From: Martinezella rhizogenes
Lineage (GTDB): Bacteria; Pseudomonadota; Alphaproteobacteria; Rhizobiales; Rhizobiaceae
Assembly: GCA_013322215.1 (NCBI GenBank)
Contig: JAAMEZ010000036.1
Span: forward strand, 620,001-684,000
Length of the DNA stretch: 64,000 bases
Direction of reading: 5' to 3'
A program made the position numbers and the translations under genes. Position 1 is the first letter of the stretch; the number at the start of each line of letters is the position of its first letter. Positions 26,354-34,637 of this stretch are shown here, one piece after another. The notes beneath the pieces were generated by a model that made no database searches, had not been told where the DNA came from, and saw nothing but the letters and a program-made list of their open reading frames with translations.

Positions 26354-27073
26354 CTAATGCGTAATCGCGCAGCTATGGTCCTGTACGTCCTCGCCGCCCA
26401 TGCCGGGCGTCGCGACATCCGTCAGGACGATAAAGCCGGGACCGTCGGCGAAATTGGCGCCGGCCACCACAAGATTGTGATCGCCCATTTCCTTTGCCGG
26501 ATCCTTCAATGTCTTGGCCAGCGCCAGGAATGGATTGAAGTCGCCCAATGTCTCGCCCTTGACCCGCATCGCTGCGAACTTGTGGCCGGCGATGGTATCG
26601 GGGAGCGGTGCCCAGTCCGTGCCGATCTTGTCCGCATCGGCCTTTAGGGCTGTTCGCGCATCTGCGCTGAGGCAGTCTACATGGATGTGCAGCTGGTTTT
26701 GCGAACGCGCCTGCTGCGCGTTGACCGCGAGGCTCAAACCGTCGCGCGGGAGAGCGTGCGGCAAGCGGGCATCGACATCGCCTTGCTCAGTCCAGGCGTC
26801 GGCAAAGAAGTTATGTGTTGCAGGATCGATAAGTGCTGCGCTTTCGATGCCGGTGATCTTGTCGGTGGGAATGAGAAGAAATTGCGCAACACCCCGCAGA
26901 TCCTTCAGCATCGCATAGTGCTCGGCCGTGTTGACCGAAATGCAGGGCGCGGTTTGCACGACGCACTTGTCATGCACGATCTTCCAAAGCACGTCGGAGT
27001 CGGCAAAGGCTGGAGCAAAAAGGAGGGGGAGGAAGGATGCGGCGAGAGCCGTGACGCGACGCGAGTATGTCAT
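26354..27073 (-). CDS. cdh: CDP-diacylglycerol pyrophosphatase
   Basis: 239 residues with an N-terminal signal peptide (about 1-24, ending PAFA). Cdh splits CDP-diacylglycerol into phosphatidic acid and CMP on the outer face of the inner membrane. The HIT-like catalytic segment SQNQLHIHVDCLS (about 128-140) is intact. The family start DVLWKIVHDKCV and the middle segment QFLLIPTDKITGIESA are also recognisable. It appears as a single gene ended by the hairpin at 26294-26328. A role in envelope phospholipid turnover fits the PAP2, PmtA-like and DedA genes elsewhere in the window, but no operon links them. Confidence 0.9.
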   Translation of the reverse strand: MTYSRRVTALAASFLPLLFAPAFADSDVLWKIVHDKCVVQTAPCISVNTAEHYAMLKDLRGVAQFLLIPTDKITGIESAALIDPATHNFFADAWTEQGDVDARLPHALPRDGLSLAVNAQQARSQNQLHIHVDCLSADARTALKADADKIGTDWAPLPDTIAGHKFAAMRVKGETLGDFNPFLALAKTLKDPAKEMGDHNLVVAGANFADGPGFIVLTDVATPGMGGEDVQDHSCAITH

Positions 27074-27408
27074 GGCAGGAAATTTCCCTGGTTCAAACGG
27101 TTTGGCACTTTCCGAAATTCCGGAGGCTTATCACAGGCCTATTAGGCTCATGTGACGGCTTGACGGCGGTCCTTGCCAAATCGGGGCCGATCCACGTGGT
27201 AGAGATTGCGCGATATCAGCCTCGCTTCATCTTCGGTTAAGGTCGCTTTCAGTTTGGTTGCCTAAATGGCAGGAGCCGGGGAAAACCATGCCTCGCCCTT
27301 GGGAGGAAAAAGGCTGCTCGCAGCGACCTTTTAAATATCCGTAGCGAGGTCTTTGCAACGCTCAATCGCCGCACGCCAGCGGCAAAGCAAAGAGATCAGG
27401 AGCTTGAA
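27074..27408. other. Intergenic region upstream of a small gene
   Basis: 335 bases without a credible gene. A hairpin with AAAAGG / CCTTTT arms (27308-27332), enclosing a CTGC/GCAG core, resembles a weak intrinsic terminator on the plus strand and might end a short untranslated RNA, but no matching promoter is visible. Confidence 0.35.
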
Positions 27409-27612
27409 ATGGGTATCGGAAAGCTGATTGAAGAAGTTGCAGGCGCCGTGGCTGCCGACGAGGCCGTTGAGGCTGTAGACCCGAATGCCGGTTTCATAAC
27501 GAAGGCCGCCGCCGCCGTCGCCGGTTTCGAAGGCGTCAACAAGCTGACGGACGTGCTGAAGGACAAGGAACAGGAGCCGGCTGCCGACAATAGTGGCGAT
27601 CAGAACGGCTGA
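27409..27612 (+). CDS. Small hypothetical protein
   Basis: 67 residues (MGIGKLIEEVAGAVAADEAVEAVDPN...), Ala/Glu-rich with a short hydrophobic helix around AAAAVAGFEGVNKLTDVL and an acidic, Asn/Gly-rich tail. A CAGGAG ribosome site sits 7 bases before the ATG and a terminator follows at 27663-27683, so a real single-gene unit is likely. No known domain. Confidence 0.65.
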   Translation: MGIGKLIEEVAGAVAADEAVEAVDPNAGFITKAAAAVAGFEGVNKLTDVLKDKEQEPAADNSGDQNG

Positions 27613-27662
27613 CTGTAAAGCGGCAGCCGCGTCTGCCGAGCAGATTTTCATTGTGAAGCTGG

Positions 27663-27692
27663 AAGCCGGGCACGTCCCGGCTTTCTGATTCT
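27663..27692 (+). terminator. Terminator after the small gene
   Basis: 8-bp stem AAGCCGGG / CCCGGCTT with a 5-base loop, followed by TTCTGATTCT, 50 bases after the stop at 27612. Confidence 0.6.
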
Positions 27693-27718
27693 CCGGGCAT
27701 GCTGCCATCCCTCAATAA

Positions 27719-27910
27719 CTAGCGATGGCACCACTTGCCGTGGATCCTGACGTAGGTCTCATCGAACCGAACCACAATGGGGTCGGCGAAGTTGGCGCAA
27801 CGGCTTCTCGATCATCGGGCATAGGCGAGGACCCAGCGGCTGATCGTGCCGTTGTCCACTTCGAAGCCACGCTCTCGGAACATTTCCTCAACGTCTCGAT
27901 AGCTCGTCAT
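27719..27910 (-). pseudogene. Decayed IS6-family transposase fragment
   Basis: On the minus strand the frame from 27910 reads MTSYRDVEEMFRERGFEVDN, then GTISRWVLAYAR and a TGA stop. It continues in frame to VRFDETYVRIHGKWCHR and TAG. These pieces match the DNA-binding and first catalytic parts (WRVDETYIKVKGKW, with the first DDE Asp in DET) of IS6/IS26-type transposases. Between them the alternative frame MIEKPLRQLRRPHC resembles the expected linker, so at least one frameshift exists. The remaining catalytic core and the terminal inverted repeats are missing. A remnant of a past insertion, not active. Confidence 0.75.
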
Positions 27911-27964
27911 ATCGTCAGTCTAAGATCTGAATTTGCGCCAGGCCCATCAATCTTATATCCGTCT

Positions 27965-28312
27965 TCAGCCATTGGCCTCGACGGAAATAAAGGGGCGAAA
28001 GAATCCGGTCGGCTGCAGGATCGAACTGGCGATATTGGCAACGATCTGGCCGGGTGCCTCGCTCTTTGCCAGAGCCTCCTTCCAAGCCGGATCAGCCACG
28101 AATTCCGCCCATTTCCGCTCGCGCTCCTCCAGCGATTGCCATTCGAGGAAATAGATGAGGTCGTAGCTGGAAGGCCCGATCATCGTCGTCCAGAAACCGA
28201 GGGGGCGGATGCCGAGCCGGTCCCAGATCGCCAGCGTCGCCGTTTCGAAACGCTCCTTAAGTGCTGGCAGCTTGCCGGGCAGGCAAGTATAGATGCGCAT
28301 TTCATGGATCAT
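27965..28312 (-). CDS. NIPSNAP-family protein
   Basis: 115 residues, start MIHEMRIYTCLPGKLP at 28312 behind a strong AAGGAGG. NIPSNAP-type dimeric alpha-beta barrel domain: the opening MIHEMRIYTC and the middle DLIYFLEWQSLEERERKWAEFVADPAW are typical. The biochemical role of bacterial NIPSNAP proteins is not established. Some sit beside catabolic genes, as here next to the aldehyde oxidoreductase operon, from which it is divergent. The two genes may share control through the region with the 22-bp palindrome. Confidence 0.87.
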   Translation of the reverse strand: MIHEMRIYTCLPGKLPALKERFETATLAIWDRLGIRPLGFWTTMIGPSSYDLIYFLEWQSLEERERKWAEFVADPAWKEALAKSEAPGQIVANIASSILQPTGFFRPFISVEANG

Positions 28313-28651
28313 GGAAAATCCTCCTTGAGTGAATTGAAAACAGGCCGAGCCTGTCCCAGAGAGCTCGATTTGAAAATAGTTGAGCGATAACAGCAGGTTG
28401 TGATTCCCCTTTTGGCGCTGAACCAAAATGGATTTTCGATGACTTGAGCGACTATTGCTCAATTTGAGCATAAAAGGAATACACTTCGCTTTTCAAGTGA
28501 TTTCACGGGCCGTGAATGGACGTTAATCGATCCTCTCATCCCACTGGCACGCAGTGGCGGGCGACCGAGGGGACATAGCAGAGGCTCTTTCGGTCCTACC
28601 TCTTGCCCATCCTTCACTCGGTTCTAGTTGGATTTGCCCGTTTGTCAGGGC

Positions 28652-28679
28652 TTGACGAAAACAAGCCAGGCATTAATTT
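28652..28679 (+). promoter_or_regulatory. Putative promoter of the PaoABC-like operon
   Basis: TTGACG at 28652-28657 and TAATTT at about 28674-28679 with 16 bases between. It lies immediately before the palindrome, so a repressor bound there would cover the transcription start. Confidence 0.4.
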
Positions 28680-28700
28680 AAACGGAGGCGCCTCCGTTTA
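28679..28700. promoter_or_regulatory. Perfect 22-bp palindrome, candidate repressor operator
   Basis: Half-site TAAACGGAGGC (28679-28689) followed without spacer by its exact reverse complement. Length, symmetry and position just after a promoter-like sequence are those of a TetR/GntR-type operator. No regulator gene of such a family is adjacent. Confidence 0.65.
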
Positions 28701-28862
28701 TTTGTGGCGTCCTTGCTTCCCAATTCAGATGAGAGCCGACCATGACGCCAGAATTCCATCGGCCTCGTCTTCCTGAAAGAAACCTATAGCAACGGTAGAC
28801 CGACGGATAGATTCTATTAGATTCCGTAGGTCTCATCTTCGTGACGATGGCAGGAGCTTATC

Positions 28863-29336
28863 ATGACACGAACCATCCATATCGCGCTCGACATCAACGG
28901 GCAGCGCCACGAACTCGATATCGAGCCGCGTGTGACGCTGCTTGATGCGCTGCGCGAGCATCTCTCGCTCACCGGCACCAAGAAGGGCTGCGATCAGGGC
29001 CAGTGCGGTGCCTGCACCTGCCATGTCGACGGCAAGCGTGTGCTCTCCTGTCTGACGCTGGCCGCGCAGGCCGAAGGCCGCAAGATCACGACGATCGAGG
29101 GCATTTCCAGCGAATCCGGCGATCTGCATCCGGTGCAGGCCGCGTTCATCGAGCACGATGCCTTCCAGTGCGGCTATTGCACGCCGGGCCAGATCATGTC
29201 GGCCGTCGCCTGCATCCGCGAAGGACATGCCGGTTCGGATACGGAAATCCGTGAATATATGTCCGGCAATCTCTGTCGGTGCGGGGCCTATAACAGCATC
29301 GTTGCGGCGGTGCGCCAGGCAGCGGAGGTGGCGTGA
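28863..29336 (+). CDS. (2Fe-2S) subunit of aldehyde oxidoreductase (PaoA-like)
   Basis: 157 residues, CAGGAGC ribosome site. It contains the two [2Fe-2S] domains of xanthine-dehydrogenase-family enzymes: CDQGQCGACTCHVDGKRVLSC (about 42-62) and CGYCTPGQ with CRCGAYNSI (about 101-146). Unlike E. coli PaoA it has no Tat signal, so this enzyme should stay in the cytoplasm. It is the first gene of a three-gene operon; its TGA overlaps the ATG of the FAD subunit. Electrons would pass through this subunit to the FAD subunit. Confidence 0.94.
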   Translation: MTRTIHIALDINGQRHELDIEPRVTLLDALREHLSLTGTKKGCDQGQCGACTCHVDGKRVLSCLTLAAQAEGRKITTIEGISSESGDLHPVQAAFIEHDAFQCGYCTPGQIMSAVACIREGHAGSDTEIREYMSGNLCRCGAYNSIVAAVRQAAEVA

Positions 29337-30319
29337 TGCGAAACTTCTCCTATCTGCGCGCCACATCGACAGCCGAAGCCGGTCAGGCGGCGCAACAGGC
29401 CGGCGCAATGATCCTGGCCGGCGGAACGACGCTGCTCGATCTCGCAAAATGTGGCGTGGGCGAGCCCGATACTGTCATCGATATCACCCATCTCTCCGGC
29501 ATGAGCGGCATCGCCGTTAACGCTGATGGCGCAACCATCGGCGCGCTTGCCAGGATGAGCGAGGTCGCCGACCACAAGGATATCCGCTCGGCGTTTCCGG
29601 CCGTTTCCGAATCCCTGTCTCTGGCCGCCTCCGCTCAGCTTCGCAACATGGCGACGATCGGCGGCAATCTCCTGCAGCGGACTCGCTGTTCCTATTTCCG
29701 CGATCCCGGCACCTTTCTCGCCTGCAACAAGCGAAGCCCCGGTTCCGGCTGTTCGGCAATCGGCGGCGTGACGCGCAATCACGCGGTGCTCGGGACAAGC
29801 GAGGCCTGCATCGCCTCCTATCCCGGCGATCTGGCGGTTGCCCTTGTCGCATTTGACGCTGTAGTGGAGACGGATAGCCGCAAGGTTGCCATCGACGATT
29901 TCTTCCTCGTTCCCGGCGACACGCCGAACAAGGAAACCGTCCTCAACCACGGCGAGATCATTACCGCCGTCACTATTCCTGCCTCCGCCGCTGCCCGGAA
30001 CTCCACCTATATCAAGATCCGCGATCGGCAGTCCTACGAATTCGCCGCTGCGAGCGCTGCCGTAGGTCTGGAGTTTGAAGCCGATGGCAGGACGGTCCGC
30101 GATATTCGCGTGGCAATCGGCGGGGTCGCCACGAAGCCTTGGCGGGCGCGTGATGTCGAGCAGGCGCTGATCGGCAAGACACTCACTCCGGAGGCCGTCG
30201 AAGCGGCGAGCCGGCTTGCCATGAGGGGTGCCGTCTCTCACGGCGGCAACCACTACAAGATCGAACTTGCGCCGCGCGTTATCGCCCGCGCCATTCTGAA
30301 GATGGGAGGCCTTGCATGA
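29336..30319 (+). CDS. FAD-binding subunit of aldehyde oxidoreductase (PaoB-like)
   Basis: 327 residues. FAD-binding motifs are AGGTTLLDLAKCGVGEP (about 30-46) and the IGGNLLQRTRC segment. It carries four cysteines in an extra loop (about 118, 130, 139 and 158; CSYFRD, LACNK, GSGCSAIGG, SEACIAS), the place where PaoB-type subunits bind an additional [4Fe-4S] cluster. This marks it as PaoB-like rather than a standard xanthine dehydrogenase subunit. ATG 29336 is chosen over the GTG three bases earlier; it overlaps the previous stop. The stop overlaps the large-subunit start. Confidence 0.93.
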   Translation: MRNFSYLRATSTAEAGQAAQQAGAMILAGGTTLLDLAKCGVGEPDTVIDITHLSGMSGIAVNADGATIGALARMSEVADHKDIRSAFPAVSESLSLAASAQLRNMATIGGNLLQRTRCSYFRDPGTFLACNKRSPGSGCSAIGGVTRNHAVLGTSEACIASYPGDLAVALVAFDAVVETDSRKVAIDDFFLVPGDTPNKETVLNHGEIITAVTIPASAAARNSTYIKIRDRQSYEFAAASAAVGLEFEADGRTVRDIRVAIGGVATKPWRARDVEQALIGKTLTPEAVEAASRLAMRGAVSHGGNHYKIELAPRVIARAILKMGGLA

Positions 30320-32604
30320 CCATGATGGAACCCCGCAAACATGGCGATGCTTCCGACGGCACAGTCGGCGGTCGTCAGTCGCGCTTCGAAGGCAACATGA
30401 AGGTGATGGGTACGGCGACCTATGCGCTGGAATACCCGGTTGAAAATCTCGCCTATGCCGTTCTCGTCCAGAGCACGGTCCCGGCTGGTCGCGTCGTCAA
30501 GGTCGATGCTTCTGCCGCGCTCGCAATGCCGGGTGTGCTGCTCGTGCTGACGCCGGAGGACGATCTCGGCCTTAAACTTTCGGCTGACTGGGGCGGCAAC
30601 AAGCCGGCCGACGGTCCTTATTATCCGCTGCCGCGCGAAGTGCGCTTCAATGGGCAGTCGATTGCGGCCGTCGTCGCCGAAAGCCGCGAACTGGCGACGG
30701 AAGCCGCGAGGCTGGTGCGCGTCACCTATGAAGAGAGCAGCCACGTCGCCGACCTCAACGACCCGAATGCCGGTGAAGGCAAGCTCATGGAGCCGCTCTC
30801 TTCGAGCTGGGGTGATGCCGAGGCAGCCCTTGCCGCCTCGCCGGTGCGGATCGAGGCGGAATATTCGACGCCGCGTGAATATCACGTCGCGATGGAGCCG
30901 CACGGGCTGACAGCGAAATGGGATGGCGACCAGCTGACCATCTGGGAGCCGAGCCAGTGGTCGCATGGCATGGCGCGCATGTATTCCGAATGGTTCGACA
31001 TGCCCTATGAGAATGTCCGGATCATCTCCCCCTTCATCGGCGGCGGTTTCGGATCGAAGGGCGTGCCGCTTGCCTATGGCGCGGTCGCCGTTGCGGCTGC
31101 AAGAAAGCTCGGCCGACCGGTGAAACTCGCGGTCACCCGCCCGCAGAATTTCACGAGTTATGGCGGGCGTGCCGCGACCAGACAGAAGATCGCGCTTGGC
31201 GCGACGGAGGATGGTATCCTGCAGGCGATCGTCCATCGCGGCGCCAGCGAAACCTCCGTCGATGCGGACTGGCCGGAGCAGACCGGGGCGGCAACGTCGA
31301 TCCTCTACAAGGTCGAGAATTTCTCCTCGCAGCATCGCGTCGTGCCGGTCAACAGCGTGACGCCCGGCGCCTTGCGCGGCCCGGGCAAGAATCCGAGCGC
31401 CTACGGCATCGAATGCGCGATCGAGGAACTGGCCTATAAGCTCGGCATGGACCCGCTCGAACTCAGGTTGAAAAACTATGCCGATCACGACTACCAGTCC
31501 GGCAAGCCTTGGTCGACGCGCCGGCTGCGCGAGGCGTTGACCGAAGGGGCCGAAGCTTTCGGCTGGTCGCGGCGCAGCCACGCGCCTCGCTCGATGCGCG
31601 ACGGCAAGACGCTGATCGGCTGGGGCATCGGCTGCGGCACCTTCCCCGTCATCCGCGCACCGAGCGAGGCGATGATCCGCATTCTCGGCAACGGCCGGGT
31701 CGAGGTCGTTAGCGGCGCCATCGACATGGGGCAGGGCACCTATACGATCCTTGCCCAGAGTGCCGCGGAAGTCTTCGGCATTCCGGTGGATCAGGTCGAG
31801 GTTTACCTCGGCGATTCACGCCTGCCGGGCGCGGCGATCGCCGGCGGATCGATGCTGGCCGGCTCGATCATGGGAGCCGTCCATAAGGCTGCGGTCGCTG
31901 CCCGCGACGAACTCATCGGCCTCGCGCTCAGCGATGCCAATTCGCCCTTCCGCGAGACGGGCGCAAACACGCTGAATTTCACCGAGGGGCGCATCGCAGC
32001 ACCGCGCGGCGAGACGCCATCGCTGACGCTGGCGGAACTGATGTCTGCGTTGAAACGCGAGGAGATCGAAGTCCGGCGCAACACCCTGCCTGACGGTGCG
32101 ACCGCGCAGGAACTGCAGCAGGCCTGGACCACCATGGCTAGGGTTCAAGGGCCGACCATGGGCGATTATTCCATGCACAGCTGGTGCGCCCATTTCGCCG
32201 AAGTGCGAGTCGACGAGGATTTTGGCACGGTGCGCGTCTCCCGCATGGTTTCCGCCTTCGATTGCGGCCGCCTCTACAATCCGAGACTGGTCGAAAGCCA
32301 GTGGCGGGGCGGCATCATCATGGGTATCGGCCAGGCACTTCTCGAAGAGGGGTTGGTCGATCAGCGCAACGGGCGAACCGTCAACAACAATGTGGGCGAT
32401 TACCTCGTGCCGACGAATTCCGACATTCCGGATATTCAGGTGATCTCTGTCGGCGTCCCGGACCATCAGGCCTCGGCACTCGGCGGCAAGGGTGTCGGCG
32501 AAGTCGGCATCGTCGGCGTGGCGCCGGCGATCGCCAATGCCGTGTTCCATGCCACCGGCAAGCGCGTTCGCGATCTGCCGATCACATTGGAAAAGCTGCT
32601 CTAG
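30316..32604 (+). CDS. Molybdenum cofactor-binding subunit of aldehyde oxidoreductase (PaoC-like)
   Basis: 762 residues, ATGA overlap with the FAD subunit. Xanthine-dehydrogenase-family large subunit: the first ab domain with VRFNGQSIAAVVAESRELA, the molybdopterin region IISPFIGGGFGSKG (about 236-249), ALRGPGKNPSAYGIECAIEEL and GGSMLAGSIMGAV. The C-terminal GGKGVGEVGIVGVAPAIANAV carries the catalytic Glu. The enzyme is expected to oxidise aldehydes, often aromatic ones, to acids (family knowledge). With no Tat signal on the small subunit, detoxification or catabolism inside the cell is inferred. Ferredoxin gene downstream on the same strand. Confidence 0.95.
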   Translation: MTMMEPRKHGDASDGTVGGRQSRFEGNMKVMGTATYALEYPVENLAYAVLVQSTVPAGRVVKVDASAALAMPGVLLVLTPEDDLGLKLSADWGGNKPADGPYYPLPREVRFNGQSIAAVVAESRELATEAARLVRVTYEESSHVADLNDPNAGEGKLMEPLSSSWGDAEAALAASPVRIEAEYSTPREYHVAMEPHGLTAKWDGDQLTIWEPSQWSHGMARMYSEWFDMPYENVRIISPFIGGGFGSKGVPLAYGAVAVAAARKLGRPVKLAVTRPQNFTSYGGRAATRQKIALGATEDGILQAIVHRGASETSVDADWPEQTGAATSILYKVENFSSQHRVVPVNSVTPGALRGPGKNPSAYGIECAIEELAYKLGMDPLELRLKNYADHDYQSGKPWSTRRLREALTEGAEAFGWSRRSHAPRSMRDGKTLIGWGIGCGTFPVIRAPSEAMIRILGNGRVEVVSGAIDMGQGTYTILAQSAAEVFGIPVDQVEVYLGDSRLPGAAIAGGSMLAGSIMGAVHKAAVAARDELIGLALSDANSPFRETGANTLNFTEGRIAAPRGETPSLTLAELMSALKREEIEVRRNTLPDGATAQELQQAWTTMARVQGPTMGDYSMHSWCAHFAEVRVDEDFGTVRVSRMVSAFDCGRLYNPRLVESQWRGGIIMGIGQALLEEGLVDQRNGRTVNNNVGDYLVPTNSDIPDIQVISVGVPDHQASALGGKGVGEVGIVGVAPAIANAVFHATGKRVRDLPITLEKLL

Positions 32605-32615
32605 CGGCAGGAAGG

Positions 32616-32649
32616 TTCGAGCCGCATGCTTCATGCAATGCGGCTCGAA
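32616..32649 (+). terminator. Hairpin after the PaoABC-like operon
   Basis: Perfect 12-bp stem TTCGAGCCGCAT / ATGCGGCTCGAA with a 10-base loop, 12 bases after the stop of the large subunit. No T-run follows; probable transcript end or stabiliser. Confidence 0.55.
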
Positions 32650-32822
32650 TGCCTCCGCGCTGTCTCAACTCTGGCCCGTGAGTGGCTGACGTCGTGTTTC
32701 CTCTCGCGCCAACGCGTTGCCATTTCGGCAATGAGAGAGCCGAAAAACGGCGCTTCTTCAGAACGCTTCCTTTTGTCATAGTTCATCGAAAGCGCCCCCG
32801 AGAGCGCTGCGAGGCGAGCGTC

Positions 32823-33164
32823 ATGGCTTACGTAATCACCGAGCCCTGCATTGATACGAAGGATGGCGCCTGCACCGTCGCCTGTCCGGTCGATTGCATC
32901 TACGAGGGCGGGCGGATGTTCTATATTCACCCGGACGAGTGCATCAATTGCGGCCTCTGCCTTTCCGTCTGCCCCGTCGATGCCATTTTGTGGGATGAGG
33001 AGATGCCGACGGAGCGGTTTTTCCTGCGCGACGTCAACCGCGATTTCTTTGCTGATGGCGTGACCGGCTGGGGCGCACCCGGCGGCTGGGACAAGAGCCG
33101 GACGACCAGTCTTGACCATCCATTCGTGGCGGCTTACAGCACTGCGCCTGAAAATCGATTGTGA
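32823..33164 (+). CDS. Ferredoxin (FdxA-like, two clusters)
   Basis: 113 residues starting MAYVITEPCIDTKDGAC at 32823. Two cluster motifs: CIDTKDGACTVACPVDC and CINCGLCLSVCPVDAI. In FdxA-type 7Fe ferredoxins the first motif reads CxxCxxxxC; here the second of these cysteines is Thr, so the first cluster is probably [3Fe-4S]. The C-terminal extension (about 60-113) is typical of the FdxA group. It is downstream of the aldehyde oxidoreductase, on the same strand but behind a terminator-like hairpin, so co-function as an electron carrier is only suggested. Convergent with the amidohydrolase. Confidence 0.9.
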   Translation: MAYVITEPCIDTKDGACTVACPVDCIYEGGRMFYIHPDECINCGLCLSVCPVDAILWDEEMPTERFFLRDVNRDFFADGVTGWGAPGGWDKSRTTSLDHPFVAAYSTAPENRL

Positions 33165-33230
33165 TGGGAAGAATAGCCTGATCGGGCATCTCTGCGGCTG
33201 TTCCCACAGCGGTCGCCGCTTTTCACGATA

Positions 33231-34625
33231 TCAGGAGATCCCGGGCCAGCTGGCATAATAAGCGCGCGTCGCCTCTGATAATGCGTTGGCGAGCGGTCGT
33301 TGCTTTTCGAGTCTCGGCAGATCGGCCTTTGCCTGTGCCAGGAGTTCGGATAGAGCGGTGTTAAAGTCGATGCCGGTCAAGTCACCCTCGCGCATCACCT
33401 CCCGGCCAGCGACGACGAGCCCTCTCGCATATCGGGCGCTCATGCGGGTCAACAGGACCTCTGCCTCGTCCATGTCATCGAACAGCGAGTCGGCGGTCAG
33501 GCCCTGATAATCGACGATGGTGTAGTCCTCCACGCTCCGGGCGTTGATGACCCGACCCCCAACCCGGATCGCTGCATCGAAGACATCCTTGGCCGTCAAC
33601 TGCCGCGTCAGGCTTCGTCCGCCGTGCAGGAGATAGAGGAGGCGCATCTCCCGCCAGAGATCCTGATCGTCGTCCAGCCCGGTGCCGTCGAGGCCAATAG
33701 CGAAGGCGGGGCCACCGTGTTCGATCGTGGATGCGATCGGCGCGATGCCTGAGCGAAGGCGCAGATTGGCGGTGGGATTGCTGACGATCTGCACGCCGCG
33801 CTCGGCAAGCAATTCCAACTCATCGGGACGCAATTGAACGCCATGAGCGACCGCGAGCCGAGGCGATAGGAAGCCTATTCTGTCGAGATAATTGACGACG
33901 CCCTCGGGAAAACGCCGGTCGAGCCAAAGGCGTTGGCGCGGGCTTTCGAGCAGGTGCATGTGAATACGCCGATCATGATGCGCCGAAGCCTCGGCAATGG
34001 CCTCCAATAGCGCATTGGAGCACCATTGCGGCCCGATCGGCCCATACTGCACGTCGATCAGCGGGCTGGTGTTGGCGGCGGCGACCGCCTCGACGGCGGT
34101 TAACTGTGTCGAGATCGGCGCGTAGGTTGGAATGGTCGGCTCCAACGCCTGCCAGTCACTTGCCGGAAGAAAGGGTTTGAGCCGTTGCGGCCCGCCATCA
34201 TAGGCCCAGGCATCGTGGTCGAGCAGCGGGCAGGAGAGCCCAAGCCGAATACCGATATCGCTGGCGGCCCGCATGACGGCGCTTGCCTCGTCGACGAGAC
34301 GATCGACATTGAGCGAGTTGTGGCAGTGCATGGTGGCGCCGACGCCGGTTCGGGCAAGCCGGCCGAAGGCGACGAGTGCCTCGAGATAGGGATCCGTGCG
34401 CGGCCGCAGCCTCAGGCCCGGTATCCACACTTCCAGAGCGTCGTCGACCGCGCCGAAATCGAGGGTGCGGATGCCATAGCCATGGTCATGGGCATTGATG
34501 GGCGAGGGGAGAATGAGATCGCCGGGCTTAGGGCGAAGGGATTGGAAGATAGACGGCAGCTCTGCCGCTTCCGTAATCCTTTGGGCAGGCGCATGACCTG
34601 GATTGAGCAGCAATCGCACGGCCAT
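33231..34625 (-). CDS. Amidohydrolase-family metal-dependent hydrolase
   Basis: 464 residues with GGGAGGAG ahead of the start. Amidohydrolase superfamily of the deaminase/chlorohydrolase group (TrzN/SsnA/guanine deaminase-like). Metal ligands are visible in SPINAHDHGYG (HxH, about 44-48), RIHMHLLES (His about 216), RLAVAHGVQL (His about 254) and AIGLDGTGLDDDQD (Asp). It would hydrolyse C-N or C-Cl bonds on a cyclic or ring-substituted compound. It is the last gene of the eight-gene minus-strand unit, 12 bases after lysR. It could remove an amino group or open a ring of the substrate imported by the ABC transporter; actual substrate unknown. Confidence 0.87.
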   Translation of the reverse strand: MAVRLLLNPGHAPAQRITEAAELPSIFQSLRPKPGDLILPSPINAHDHGYGIRTLDFGAVDDALEVWIPGLRLRPRTDPYLEALVAFGRLARTGVGATMHCHNSLNVDRLVDEASAVMRAASDIGIRLGLSCPLLDHDAWAYDGGPQRLKPFLPASDWQALEPTIPTYAPISTQLTAVEAVAAANTSPLIDVQYGPIGPQWCSNALLEAIAEASAHHDRRIHMHLLESPRQRLWLDRRFPEGVVNYLDRIGFLSPRLAVAHGVQLRPDELELLAERGVQIVSNPTANLRLRSGIAPIASTIEHGGPAFAIGLDGTGLDDDQDLWREMRLLYLLHGGRSLTRQLTAKDVFDAAIRVGGRVINARSVEDYTIVDYQGLTADSLFDDMDEAEVLLTRMSARYARGLVVAGREVMREGDLTGIDFNTALSELLAQAKADLPRLEKQRPLANALSEATRAYYASWPGIS

Positions 34626-34637
34626 GATCTCCTCCCT

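Larger units (their letters stand above)
28313..28862. other. Divergent control region of the NIPSNAP gene and the PaoABC-like operon
   Basis: 550 bases with no convincing gene. It contains the promoter and palindrome of the aldehyde oxidoreductase operon (28652-28700) and, in the operon leader, an imperfect hairpin (arms AGACCGACGG and CCGTAGGTCT, 28796-28833 with one mismatch). Confidence 0.6.

Noticed and set aside
27725..28390. Plus-strand open frame of 221 codons across the IS remnant and NIPSNAP gene
   Set aside because: Antisense to a gene with a strong ribosome site; composition is that of a shadow frame.
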